From positions 1 to 18,857 of the forward strand of contig CAKUCT010000009.1 in NCBI GenBank assembly GCA_934643765.1: a stretch of 18,857 bases of DNA. The letters are read 5' to 3'. Shown here piece after piece: positions 6,502-13,715 of the stretch. The notes under the pieces are model-generated. The model was not told where the DNA came from and did no database searches. It worked only from the letters and a program-made list of their open reading frames with translations. Origin of the DNA: an uncultured Oscillospiraceae bacterium (GTDB lineage: Bacteria > Bacillota > Clostridia > Oscillospirales > Oscillospiraceae). The translations under genes were made by a program, and so were the position numbers. Numbering within the stretch: position 1 is the first letter of the stretch; each line of letters opens with the position of its first letter.

Positions 6502-7758
6502 TTATCGGATCTGGCCATTGCCGCGGATAATGTATTTGTAGGTCGACAGCTCGTCGAGTCCCATCGGGCCTCTGGCGTGCAGCTTCTGCGTGGAGATGCC
6601 CATCTCGCAGCCGAGACCGAACTCGCCGCCGTCGGTGAAGCGGGTGGAGGCGTTGACATAGACCGCGGCGGAGTCAATCGCGTCTGTAAAGCGCGCGGCG
6701 GCAGCTTCATTCTCCGTGACAATGGCGTCTGAGTGATGCGTCGAGTGCGCCTGGATATGGCAGATAGCCGCGTCCAAAGAATCGGCCACGCCGACGGCCA
6801 GGATATAATCAAGAAACTCCGTGTCAAAATCGCGCGCCGAAGCGGGCGTGCCGGGAATGATCGCGCGCGCAGCCGCGTCCAGCCGCAGTTCCACCGGGCG
6901 CAGCCCCGCCTGCTCGCGCGCGTCAACCAGCGCGTTTTTGAGCATCGGAAGGAAAGTCTGCGCAATATCCCTGTGCACCAGACACACCTCTTCGGCGTTG
7001 CAGACGGAAGGCCGGCTGGTCTTGGCATTTACGATGATGGAAAGGGCCTTTTCAAGATCTGCGTCTTTGTCCACATACACATGGCAGATGCCCGTTCCGG
7101 TTTCAATGCAGGGTACCGTCGCGTGCTCGACGCAGGCGCGGATGAGCCCCGCGCCGCCTCTTGGAATCAGGAGGTCAACGATGCCGGTGGCCTCCATGAT
7201 TTCCGTTGCGCTGCGGCGGGAGGTGTCGTCTACAATGTTCACAATATTTTCATCGAAGCCTGCGCTCCGGATGCCGGATTTCAGTGCCTCCACAATGGCC
7301 TTCGCGGAGCGGTAGGCCTCTTTTCCGGAGCGGAGCATGCAGACGTTGGCGCTTTTGATGCACAGCGCGGCAGCGTCGGAGGTGACGTTCGGGCGGCTCT
7401 CATAGATGATGGCAACCAGGCCCAGCGGCACCTGCTTTTTCTGAATCTTCAGCCCGTTCGGCCGGGTGATCTCGGAAAGAATCCGGCCTGTGTGGTCCGG
7501 AAGCGCCGCCGCCTCCCGGATGCCGGAGGCCATGGATGCAATGCGGCCCGCGTCCAGGCGCAGCCGGTCGAGCATGACCTCGGAGATGACGCCTCTGGCC
7601 TGCTCAAGATCAAAGGCGTTTTCTGCGAGAATTTTATCGGCATTCTGAATCAGGCTTTCGGCCATCGCACAGAGCAGCCGGTTTTTTTCTTCTGCGCCTG
7701 CGTCCCGGATGGAGGGCCAGGCGGCCTTGGTGGTCTGCAGCAGTTCAAGCGTTGTCAT
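6502..7758 (-). CDS. proA: Gamma-glutamyl phosphate reductase ProA
   Basis: ProA performs the second step of proline synthesis from glutamate: NADPH-dependent reduction of gamma-glutamyl phosphate to glutamate semialdehyde, which cyclises to pyrroline-5-carboxylate. The 418-residue product is full length for the aldehyde-dehydrogenase-type family. It shows IIYESRPNVTSDAAALCIKSAN (starting at residue 118), RGGAGLIRACVEHATVPCIETGTGICHVYVD (200-230) and the catalytic Cys253 in RPSVCNAEE. The C-terminus carries SAAVYVNASTRFTDGGEFGLGCEMGISTQKLHARGPMGL, also diagnostic. The ATG overlaps the proB stop codon (TCAT at 7755-7758), the classic coupled proB-proA operon. No proC was seen. No intrinsic terminator follows; transcripts reaching the end would run into the trpXYZ promoter and T-box leader. 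Confidence 0.98.
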   Translation of the reverse strand: MTTLELLQTTKAAWPSIRDAGAEEKNRLLCAMAESLIQNADKILAENAFDLEQARGVISEVMLDRLRLDAGRIASMASGIREAAALPDHTGRILSEITRPNGLKIQKKQVPLGLVAIIYESRPNVTSDAAALCIKSANVCMLRSGKEAYRSAKAIVEALKSGIRSAGFDENIVNIVDDTSRRSATEIMEATGIVDLLIPRGGAGLIRACVEHATVPCIETGTGICHVYVDKDADLEKALSIIVNAKTSRPSVCNAEEVCLVHRDIAQTFLPMLKNALVDAREQAGLRPVELRLDAAARAIIPGTPASARDFDTEFLDYILAVGVADSLDAAICHIQAHSTHHSDAIVTENEAAAARFTDAIDSAAVYVNASTRFTDGGEFGLGCEMGISTQKLHARGPMGLDELSTYKYIIRGNGQIR

Positions 7759-8534
7759 GCGCGTACGTCCTTTCTTAAAAATCGGGTGCCGGCGGGAAGA
7801 CCGTCCACGATGTCATAGAGTACCTCCGGCTTCTGGCCGTTTGCGATGATCATCTCGCAGCCGGCCTCCGTGGCAATTCTGGCTGCGCGCAGCTTTGTCA
7901 CCATGCCGCCGGTGCCGAGGCTGGAGCCTTCGCCGCCGGCCAGCGAGAAGATATGCTCGTCGAGGGTTTCAACGGTGGAGATGAGCTTGGCGTCCGGATT
8001 TTTGTGGGGGTCGCTGTCATACAGACCGTCGATATCGGACAGCAGAACGAGAAGATCTGCGTCGATGGTGGATGCGACGTTTGCAGAAAGCGTGTCATTG
8101 TCGCCGATGACAATTTCCTCGGTTGAAACGGTGTCGTTTTCGTTGATGATCGGAAGCGCGCCGAGCTCCAGAAGCCGCGCGAGCGTATTGTGGAAATTCT
8201 GCTTCCGGCTCCCGGCCTCCTGCAGATCCGGCGCGGTGATCAGAATCTGCGCGACGATGTGGTTATATTCGGTAAAGAGCTTATCGTAGATATACATCAG
8301 CTCGCACTGCCCCACGGCGGCGGCCGCCTGTTTGGTGGGCATATCGGTGGGCCGCGCGGACAGGCTCAGCTTGCCGACGCCCATGCCGATGGCGCCGGAC
8401 GAGACAAGAATGATTTCATGGCCCGCATTTTTGAGATCGCTTAAAACCTTGCACAGCCGCTCCATACGCTGGATATTGAGCCGTCCGGTATGGTGGGCCA
8501 GGGTTGATGTTCCGACTTTTACGACAATTCGCAT
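7755..8534 (-). CDS. proB: Glutamate 5-kinase ProB (short form without PUA domain)
   Basis: ProB phosphorylates glutamate with ATP in the first, usually proline-inhibited, step of proline synthesis. The 259-residue protein is an amino-acid-kinase fold with KVGTSTL (6-12), VSSGAIGMG (44-52), NENDT (131-135), GDNDTLSA (144-151), LLSDIDGLYDSDP (164-176) and GTGGMVTKLRAARIA (207-221). It stops about 110 residues short of E. coli-type ProB and so lacks the C-terminal PUA domain; such short forms are known in other bacteria. The ATG at 8534 is preceded by AAGGAG (8544-8549) with 8-bp spacing and begins exactly at the conserved strand. An in-frame start at 8609 would add 25 residues with no homology and is rejected. 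It overlaps proA by 4 bp. A candidate TATAAT -10 lies at 8581-8586. Confidence 0.97.
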   Translation of the reverse strand: MRIVVKVGTSTLAHHTGRLNIQRMERLCKVLSDLKNAGHEIILVSSGAIGMGVGKLSLSARPTDMPTKQAAAAVGQCELMYIYDKLFTEYNHIVAQILITAPDLQEAGSRKQNFHNTLARLLELGALPIINENDTVSTEEIVIGDNDTLSANVASTIDADLLVLLSDIDGLYDSDPHKNPDAKLISTVETLDEHIFSLAGGEGSSLGTGGMVTKLRAARIATEAGCEMIIANGQKPEVLYDIVDGLPAGTRFLRKDVRA

Positions 8535-8580
8535 CTTATGGTCTCCTTGCTTTGCGCCGGATATCCGGGTGTTTTTTGCC

Positions 8581-8586
8581 ATTATA
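8581..8586 (-). promoter_or_regulatory. Candidate -10 element of the proBA promoter
   Basis: Consensus TATAAT on the minus strand, 46 bp upstream of the proB ATG, and downstream of the khpA terminator. No good -35 is visible (the best aligned hexamers match TTGACA at only about three positions), so this is tentative. The 5' untranslated region has a 12-bp palindrome ccggatatccgg (8557-8568). No T-box or other riboswitch fits in this short leader. Confidence 0.5.
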
Positions 8587-8633
8587 CAACGCCGGAACGG
8601 AATTTGCATCTGTTTTTTACGTTAAGGAAACGC

Positions 8634-8665
8634 AAAACCCGGAAGCTGTTTGGCTTCCGGGTTTT
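8634..8665 (-). terminator. Terminator of rpsP-khpA
   Basis: A 13-bp perfect stem, aaaacccggaagc (8634-8646) with gcttccgggtttt (8653-8665), 6-base loop. On the minus strand it starts 3 bp after the khpA stop codon and ends in UUUU. It separates the ribosomal unit from proBA. Confidence 0.85.
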
Positions 8666-8668
8666 GAT

Positions 8669-8896
8669 TCAGTCGACGATTTCAACCGACACCTTCTGAC
8701 CGTTGCGCTGGGCGACGGACTTGACGATGGTGCGGATTTCTTTGGCGATACGGCCCTGACGGCCGATGAGCTTGCCCATATCCTCTGGCGCCACGCGCAG
8801 CTCGAGAACGGTGGTTTCACCTTCGATCTCGGTGACAGTGACGCTGTCGGGATTATCGACCAGATTTTTTGCCATGTACAGCAAAAGTTCCTTCAT
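8669..8896 (-). CDS. khpA: KH-domain RNA-binding protein KhpA (YlqC family)
   Basis: KhpA is a small KH-fold RNA-binding protein that, in Firmicutes studied so far, partners with KhpB (Jag/EloR) and influences cell elongation and division, probably through RNA binding. The 75-residue product has the KH core with the GXXG loop as GRQG (45-48) in DMGKLIGRQGRIAKEIRTIVKS, typical of the family and close to its usual length of 76-80. I use the ATG at 8896, which has GGAG (8905-8908) eight bases upstream, instead of a GTG three codons earlier that abuts this site. It lies 17 bp after rpsP, the canonical rpsP-khpA pair. In most relatives rimM-trmD follows directly; here a terminator does. Confidence 0.94.
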   Translation of the reverse strand: MKELLLYMAKNLVDNPDSVTVTEIEGETTVLELRVAPEDMGKLIGRQGRIAKEIRTIVKSVAQRNGQKVSVEIVD

Positions 8897-8913
8897 AGCA
8901 GCCACTCCAGGCC

Positions 8914-9150
8914 TTACAGCACGTTAGCCTTTTTCAGCAGTCCGCGAACCGTGTCGGTGGGCTGAGCGCCGTTCTTGATCCACTGCTTTGCCTTCTCTGC
9001 GTCGATGGTGACAGCGGAGTCAGCCTTGGGATCGTAGGTGCCGATCTCTTCGATGCAGCGGCCGTCGCGCGGGAAGCGGGAATCGGCAACAACGATGCGG
9101 TAATAAGGAGCCTTCTTGGCGCCCATTCTTCTGAGTCTGATCTTGACCAT
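8914..9150 (-). CDS. rpsP: 30S ribosomal protein S16
   Basis: S16 is a primary 16S rRNA-binding protein of the small subunit's 5' domain. The 78-residue protein begins MVKIRLRRMGAKKAPYYRIVVADSR and continues with RDGRCIEEIGTYDP and AKQWIKNGAQPTDTV, the full family signature at normal length. GGAGG lies 9 bp before the ATG. The upstream 272 bp separating it from ffh is unusual and hairpin-rich (see 9182-9393). I could not find a convincing promoter there, so rpsP may rely on read-through from the ylxM promoter. It is followed by khpA after 17 bp. Confidence 0.98.
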   Translation of the reverse strand: MVKIRLRRMGAKKAPYYRIVVADSRFPRDGRCIEEIGTYDPKADSAVTIDAEKAKQWIKNGAQPTDTVRGLLKKANVL

Positions 9151-9181
9151 GAGATATTTCCTCCAAAATTTCTTTGTTCTT

Positions 9182-9393
9182 TTATTTTCGTAAAGCTATA
9201 CTAAAACTGGTAGCTGAAACGACGGTGGATTTTCCGAGGCATAACGCCTCGCAGAGTTTCGCCCCGCAGGGCGAAAGAACATGAAAAACTATTTTTTCCG
9301 GAGGCATGTACGTCGGAAAAAATACCTTACGCGAAGAGAGTGTGTTTTTGACAGCTTTGCTGACAAAAACGCGCGGGTCGGAGCGCATCCTTC
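9182..9393. repeat. Hairpin-dense intergenic element between ffh and rpsP
   Basis: The spacer holds four consecutive inverted repeats, in addition to the ffh terminator: cgaggc/gcctcg (9235-9251), tttcgccc/gggcgaaa (9257-9276), an 11-bp perfect pair tattttttccg/cggaaaaaata (9290-9324) and gtttttgacagc/gctgacaaaaac (9344-9370, one A-A mismatch). No gene or promoter is convincing. It could be an interspersed palindromic element, an RNA-structured leader of rpsP, or remnants of one. Its boundaries are approximate. Confidence 0.5.
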
Positions 9394-9422
9394 TCATCAA
9401 AAAAGCACTGCTTTTTTGATGA
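9394..9422 (-). terminator. Palindromic terminator directly after ffh
   Basis: Perfect 13-bp arms, tcatcaaaaaagc (9394-9406) and gcttttttgatga (9410-9422), with a 3-base loop. On the minus strand it begins at the base after the ffh stop codon, with the U-run in its 3' arm, a common A-stem/U-tract terminator form. It is symmetrical and could act on either strand. Confidence 0.7.
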
Positions 9423-10799
9423 TTACATTCCTGGGAAGCCGCCCATGCCGCCCGGGAAACCACCCATACCGCCCATCTTGCCCATGCGCTTCATCTTTTT
9501 CGATGCACCGGGGCCGGAGAACTGCTTGACCATCTGATTCATCATGTCAAACTGCTTGATGAGCTGGTTGATCTGTTCAACCTTCACACCGGCGCCCGCC
9601 GCGATGCGGCGCTTGCGGCTGTGGTTGAGGACGGCGGGATTTTCGCGCTCATAGGGCGTCATCGACTGGATGATCGCCTCCGTGCGGGAAAGCGCCTTTT
9701 CATCGATCTGCGCGTTTTTGAGCGCGCCCATGTTCATGCCAGGCATCATGCCTGCAAGATCCTGCAGGCTGCCCATGCCCTTGAGCTGGACAAGCTGATC
9801 GTAGAAATCGGCGAGGGTAAATTTATTGGCCTTGAGCTTCTGCTCAAGCTCTGCGGCTTTTTTCTGATCGAACGCGGCTTCCGCCTTTTCAATCAGCGTC
9901 AGCACGTCGCCCATGCCGAGAATACGAGAGGCCATGCGGCCGGGGTGGAAGGGCTCAATCTGATCGAGCTTTTCGCCCGTGCCGATGAACTTGATGGGCT
10001 TGCCGGTGACGGCCTTGACGGAAAGGGCAGCGCCGCCTCTGGCGTCGCCGTCGAGCTTGGAGAGCATGACGCCGTCGATATCCAGATAGTCGTTGAAGGT
10101 CTGCGCGGCGTTCACCGCGTCCTGACCGGTCATAGCGTCGACGACGAGCAGAATTTCGTTCGGATGCACGGCCTCTTTGATGGCCTTGAGCTCGTCCATC
10201 AGCGCCTCGTCGACGTGCAGACGGCCCGCCGTGTCCAGAAACACCATATCGTTTCCGTGCCGGATGGCGTGCGCCACGGCGGCCTTTGCGATATCGACGG
10301 GGTTCGTCTGGCCCATCTCAAAGACGGGAATGTCAAGCTGACCGCCGACAACCTGCAGCTGCTTGATGGCAGCGGGGCGGTAGATGTCGCAGGCGACGAG
10401 CAGGGGATTTTTGTTCTGCTTTTTAAATAGGCCCGCGAGCTTGGCGCCGTTTGTCGTCTTGCCCGCGCCCTGAAGACCCACCAGCATCACGATCGTAGGC
10501 GGCTGGGAGGCCATGTGGATTTTCTGATTGTCGCTGCCCATCAGGTTGGTCAGCTCTTCGTCAACAATCTTGACGATCATCTGCGCCGGAGTCAGACTCT
10601 CCAGCACGTCCGCGCCGACGGCGCGCTCGGTTGTTTTTTTGATAAAGTCCTTGACGACCTTATAGCTGACGTCGGCCTCGAGCAGCGCCAGACGGATCTC
10701 GCGCATGGCCTCTTTGACGTCGGCCTCAGACAGACGACCCTTTCCGCGCAGCTTTTTGAACGCGGCAGAGAGCTTTTCGGTCAAGCCTTCAAATGCCAT
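9423..10799 (-). CDS. ffh: Signal recognition particle GTPase Ffh (SRP54)
   Basis: Ffh binds the SRP RNA and signal sequences of nascent membrane proteins and docks with FtsY at the membrane. The 458-residue protein is complete. The N domain (1-90) contains the conserved ALLEADVSYKVVKDF. The G domain has G1 GLQGAGKTT (108-116), CDIYRPAAIKQL, G3 DTAGR (189-193), G4 SKLD (247-250; the usual Thr is Ser) and GDARGGAALS. The methionine-rich M domain runs from about 310 and ends in a low-complexity GGMGGFPGGMGGFPGM tail typical of Firmicutes Ffh. It follows ylxM after only 3 bp, the standard pair. In many relatives rpsP comes next within a short distance; here 272 bp of hairpins intervene. Confidence 0.98.
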   Translation of the reverse strand: MAFEGLTEKLSAAFKKLRGKGRLSEADVKEAMREIRLALLEADVSYKVVKDFIKKTTERAVGADVLESLTPAQMIVKIVDEELTNLMGSDNQKIHMASQPPTIVMLVGLQGAGKTTNGAKLAGLFKKQNKNPLLVACDIYRPAAIKQLQVVGGQLDIPVFEMGQTNPVDIAKAAVAHAIRHGNDMVFLDTAGRLHVDEALMDELKAIKEAVHPNEILLVVDAMTGQDAVNAAQTFNDYLDIDGVMLSKLDGDARGGAALSVKAVTGKPIKFIGTGEKLDQIEPFHPGRMASRILGMGDVLTLIEKAEAAFDQKKAAELEQKLKANKFTLADFYDQLVQLKGMGSLQDLAGMMPGMNMGALKNAQIDEKALSRTEAIIQSMTPYERENPAVLNHSRKRRIAAGAGVKVEQINQLIKQFDMMNQMVKQFSGPGASKKMKRMGKMGGMGGFPGGMGGFPGM

Positions 10800-10802
10800 A
10801 GC

Positions 10803-11147
10803 TTACTCCTTTATTGTGGCCCCGGCGCGCAGAATGGTCTGCGCCGCGCCGCGCGCGTCCGGGATGGATTGCAGCGTGAGACAGGCGGATTCGATTTCTT
10901 CCAGCGCGCGGGCAATGCGGCGGTCGCGCGCGATGCAGCCGGTGACGCGTTCGAGCGCTGCGAGCTGGGCCTCGGCCCGGCTCAGAAGATCATGGACGCC
11001 CTGGCGCGAGATGCCGAGATCGTCCGCAATTTCGCTCAGAGACAGGTCCTGATTGTAATACAGATCGAAGCAGGTTCGCTGCTTCTGGCTCAGAAGCTCT
11101 CCGTAGTAATCCAGAAGGAGGGACATTTCCAGCGCGTCTTGTTTCAT
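10803..11147 (-). CDS. ylxM: YlxM/p13-like helix-turn-helix SRP-associated protein
   Basis: This small DNA-binding-like protein is encoded directly upstream of ffh throughout the Firmicutes; in streptococci YlxM interacts with SRP components and modulates the Ffh-FtsY cycle. The 114-residue product has the family start LEMSLLLDYYGELLSQKQRTCFDLYYNQDLSLSEIADDLGISRQGVHDLLSRAE, with a sigma-70 region-4-type helix-turn-helix at about residues 36-63, and a divergent helical C-terminus. GGGAGG lies a few bases before the ATG, and a strong promoter at 11192-11220. It is separated from ffh by 3 bp and is surely co-transcribed with it. Confidence 0.95.
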   Translation of the reverse strand: MKQDALEMSLLLDYYGELLSQKQRTCFDLYYNQDLSLSEIADDLGISRQGVHDLLSRAEAQLAALERVTGCIARDRRIARALEEIESACLTLQSIPDARGAAQTILRAGATIKE

Positions 11148-11191
11148 GCGGCCCTCCCAAGCTGTCAGCTTTTTTCCTTTACAGCCTGTGT

Positions 11192-11220
11192 ATCATACTA
11201 AATTTAACGCCCGTTGTCAA
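11192..11220 (-). promoter_or_regulatory. Sigma-A promoter of ylxM-ffh
   Basis: TTGACA (11215-11220), 17-bp spacer, TATGAT (11192-11197) on the minus strand. The -35 lies within a perfect 8-bp inverted repeat TTGTCAAG-N7-CTTGACAA (11214-11236) that could be an operator or chance symmetry. It is divergent from the promoter at 11262-11290. Confidence 0.92.
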
Positions 11221-11261
11221 GCAAAAATCTTGACAAAGAGCCGTTAAGGTGGAATTAACCA

Positions 11262-11290
11262 TTTACATTTTGGTGACAATGTGTTAAAAT
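11262..11290 (+). promoter_or_regulatory. Sigma-A promoter of the phosphodiester glycosidase/SLH gene
   Basis: TTTACA (11262-11267), 17-bp spacer, TAAAAT (11285-11290), five of six matches in each hexamer. It lies about 64 bp upstream of the start codon at 11354. The 206-bp space shared with the ylxM promoter holds the two divergent promoters and no gene. Confidence 0.8.
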
Positions 11291-11353
11291 CGAGAAACAA
11301 AAATGGAAACGAACCGCCATATGGCGGACTTTTATGCACAAGGGAGGAAACGC

Positions 11354-13654
11354 ATGAAACGAATCATTGCATCAGCGCTTGCGCTGTGCCTGACGGTATG
11401 TCTTTTTACCGGACTCGCCGGGGCGGCCGAGCGGGAAATGATCTTAAAGTGGACCACGCCGCTGGCGGACAATGTGGATCTGATCGATCTGACCCACGCA
11501 GGCGGCAGCTTCACAGACCCCAAGGATGTGTTACAGCAGCACGCGCTTACATACACCCCCGGAAAAGACGTTTTTCCGATGGTGATCTACGGCTCTACCC
11601 TCTACGGGCGCAGCACCATGAGCAAGATCGCGTCCTATCTGGAGCAGGAGAATCTCAGCCTCGTTGCCGGTGTGAACGGCTCGTTTTTTGATATGTCGAC
11701 CGGCATCCCGTATGGCTTTGTTGTGACGGACGGCGTGCTGCGCACGAGCGGAAATGTCAACTCCGTCGGTTTTCGCGTGGGCGGCGGCGCCGTCATCGGG
11801 AACCCGGATGTACACGTCTTTTTGAACGGCGGCGCGTTTGACGGCGCGGAAATTTTCTACAACAAGGCGCTGACGGCTTCTAACGGCATTGGCCTTTATT
11901 CGCGGGACTATGACGAGAAGACCAAAAATGCGGTTGCAGCCTATAACGTGGTGCTGACGCCCGTGCCGGGCAGCGCCACGGAGCTGACGCTTCCGGGCGA
12001 GATGACGCTGGCAGTGACAAAGATTGTGGAAAATACGGCCTCCTGCCCGATTCCGGAGGGCGGGTATGTGCTGTCGATTGCGGAGAAGACGACATATACG
12101 ACGGTGCTTGCCAATCTCAAGGCATTCAAGGTCGGCGACCGGCTGATGATCAACGCGCTCTGCGGCGATATGTGGAAGGGCATTCAGTATGCCTGCGGCG
12201 GCGGGGATATGCTCGTCGAAGACGGCCGGGCGCTGAGTGATTTCACGCTGGACTCGAAAAAAGAGCAGCGGGCCAGAACCGCCGTCGGCGTGAAGCCCGA
12301 CGGGACGGTTGTGTTCTACACGGCGGATGAGTCTTCCAATTCCGCGGGCATGGATCTGTATGATCTGGCGGAGATGATGGAGGATTTGGGTTGTGAGACG
12401 GCGCTCAATCTGGATGGCGGCGGGTCGACGATGATCGGCGTGCAGTATCCGGGCTATGACAAGTGCGCCACGGCAAATTCCCCGACCGACGGCGCCATGC
12501 GCGCGTGCGCGAACTTTATTTTCCTGGTGCGTGAAAAGACCTCTTCCGGCAGCGCTTCGCAGCTGCTTGTCTATCCGCGCCATACCTTTGCGCTTCCGGG
12601 CGCAACGGTCAGCTTTACCGCAAAGGCAGCCGACCGCAATTATCTGGCGGCGTCGGTTCCGGCGAGCCTCAGCTGGTCGAGCAGCGACGGCACGATGACA
12701 GACGGCACGTTGAAGCTCGACGGCACGGCGGCCACGGCGTCGACGGTGCGCGTCAGCGCGGGCGCGGGCTCGCTGCGTGCGGAGGCGTGGGTGTCGATGC
12801 TCCCGCAGGTGACAGAAATCCGCGTATACAAGCAAAACAGCAAGACAACCATCAAGACGCTCGGCATGAAGGCGGAGGACACCGTGCAGCTGACAGCGTC
12901 GGCAAGCTATTACGGCCAGAGCGTGCTGTCGAGCGAAGAGAGCTTTACCTGGAACGTGACCGGCGGCGTCGGAACCGTGACAGCGAACGGCAGCTTCACG
13001 GCGGCGACAGTTGCGCAGGTGACGCAGGGCACCATCGAGGTCTCCTACGGCCAGACGGTGACGTCGATTCCGGTTACGATTACCCCGACCAACCCGTTCT
13101 CGGACACCAAGGGCCACTGGGCGGAGGATTATATCAATGACCTGTATTTCGCCGGCACGCTGACCGGCTCGGCGGATAAAAACGGCAAGCTTCTCTACCG
13201 GCCGGACGATTCCATGACCCGGCAGGAGTTCGTGGTGGCGCTGATGCGCTATCTGCAGGTCGATACGAGCAGATTCAGCTCCGTCACGCTTCCGTTTGCC
13301 GACAACAATAAGATCGGCACCTGGGCGCTTGACGCGATGAAGGCTGCGTACAGCCTTGGCTATATGGGAGGCTCAAAGGAGCTTGGCGTTCTGTACGGAA
13401 GACCTACCTCGACCATTACCCGCCAGGAGGCGATGGTGATTTTGGCCCGCACGCAGGGTCTGGATCAGGCCGGCGACAGCGGCAGCCTCAAGGCATTCTC
13501 TGACAGCAGTCAGGTTGCCAGCTGGGCGGCCGCGCCGCTGTCGGCGATGGTAGACAAGGGGATTATCTCCGGGTCCAACGGCAAGCTGAACCCGGCCGGA
13601 AAGGTCACGCGCGCCGAGGTTGCAAAGATGCTCTGGGCGCTGTCCAATCAATAA
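11354..13654 (+). CDS. Secreted phosphodiester glycosidase (NAGPA-type) with SLH cell-wall anchor
   Basis: This 766-residue exported protein is predicted to be anchored to the wall. Residues 1-25 are a signal peptide. Residues about 100-395 match the phosphodiester glycosidase/NAGPA family (PF09992), named after the human enzyme that uncovers mannose-6-phosphate. Hallmarks are GVNGSFFD (106-113), GIPYGFVVTDGVLR, RARTAVGVKPDG (306-317) and NLDGGGSTM (352-360). Bacterial members act on phosphodiester-linked glycans, plausibly wall polymers. Two Ig-like segments (about 400-580) follow, then three SLH motifs: NPFSDTKGHWAEDYI, DDSMTRQEF, TSTITRQEAM, GKVTRAEVAKMLW. The ATG at 11354 is preceded by AGGGAGG (11341-11347) and starts the signal peptide; an upstream in-frame ATG at 11303 is rejected. 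It has its own promoter and terminator. Substrate unknown. Confidence 0.92.
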   Translation: MKRIIASALALCLTVCLFTGLAGAAEREMILKWTTPLADNVDLIDLTHAGGSFTDPKDVLQQHALTYTPGKDVFPMVIYGSTLYGRSTMSKIASYLEQENLSLVAGVNGSFFDMSTGIPYGFVVTDGVLRTSGNVNSVGFRVGGGAVIGNPDVHVFLNGGAFDGAEIFYNKALTASNGIGLYSRDYDEKTKNAVAAYNVVLTPVPGSATELTLPGEMTLAVTKIVENTASCPIPEGGYVLSIAEKTTYTTVLANLKAFKVGDRLMINALCGDMWKGIQYACGGGDMLVEDGRALSDFTLDSKKEQRARTAVGVKPDGTVVFYTADESSNSAGMDLYDLAEMMEDLGCETALNLDGGGSTMIGVQYPGYDKCATANSPTDGAMRACANFIFLVREKTSSGSASQLLVYPRHTFALPGATVSFTAKAADRNYLAASVPASLSWSSSDGTMTDGTLKLDGTAATASTVRVSAGAGSLRAEAWVSMLPQVTEIRVYKQNSKTTIKTLGMKAEDTVQLTASASYYGQSVLSSEESFTWNVTGGVGTVTANGSFTAATVAQVTQGTIEVSYGQTVTSIPVTITPTNPFSDTKGHWAEDYINDLYFAGTLTGSADKNGKLLYRPDDSMTRQEFVVALMRYLQVDTSRFSSVTLPFADNNKIGTWALDAMKAAYSLGYMGGSKELGVLYGRPTSTITRQEAMVILARTQGLDQAGDSGSLKAFSDSSQVASWAAAPLSAMVDKGIISGSNGKLNPAGKVTRAEVAKMLWALSNQ

Positions 13655-13671
13655 ACATCCTTAATGTGCAG

Positions 13672-13707
13672 AAAACGCCCGAAGGCCGGCCGGCCTTCGG
13701 GCGTTTT
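13672..13707. terminator. Perfect-palindrome bidirectional terminator between two convergent genes
   Basis: A 36-bp perfect palindrome (18-bp arms meeting at ccgg|ccgg) with AAAA at the left and TTTT at the right end. It serves the plus-strand glycosidase/SLH gene and, 8 bp beyond its stop, the minus-strand trkH gene. Confidence 0.92.
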
Positions 13708-13715
13708 GTGTGTTT

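Noticed and set aside
8557..8568. Palindrome ccggatatccgg followed by gtgttttttg on the plus strand, terminator-like
   Set aside because: No plus-strand gene precedes it; the 4-base central loop leaves only a 4-bp stem, so it is probably incidental sequence in the proBA leader.
9182..9463. 93-codon minus-strand frame across the hairpin region between ffh and rpsP
   Set aside because: It begins inside ffh out of frame, crosses the ffh terminator, has no ribosome binding site, and its sequence is dictated by the hairpins. Recorded as a structural element instead.
11230..11256. Plus-strand TTGACA at 11230 as the -35 of the glycosidase/SLH gene
   Set aside because: No acceptable -10 follows at 16-18 bp; the pair at 11262-11290 is better in spacing and sequence.
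11531..13117. 528-codon open frame antisense to the glycosidase/SLH gene
   Set aside because: Composition is dominated by Arg/His/Ala/Gly with no recognisable domain, while the plus strand encodes a clear signal peptide, NAGPA and SLH domains.
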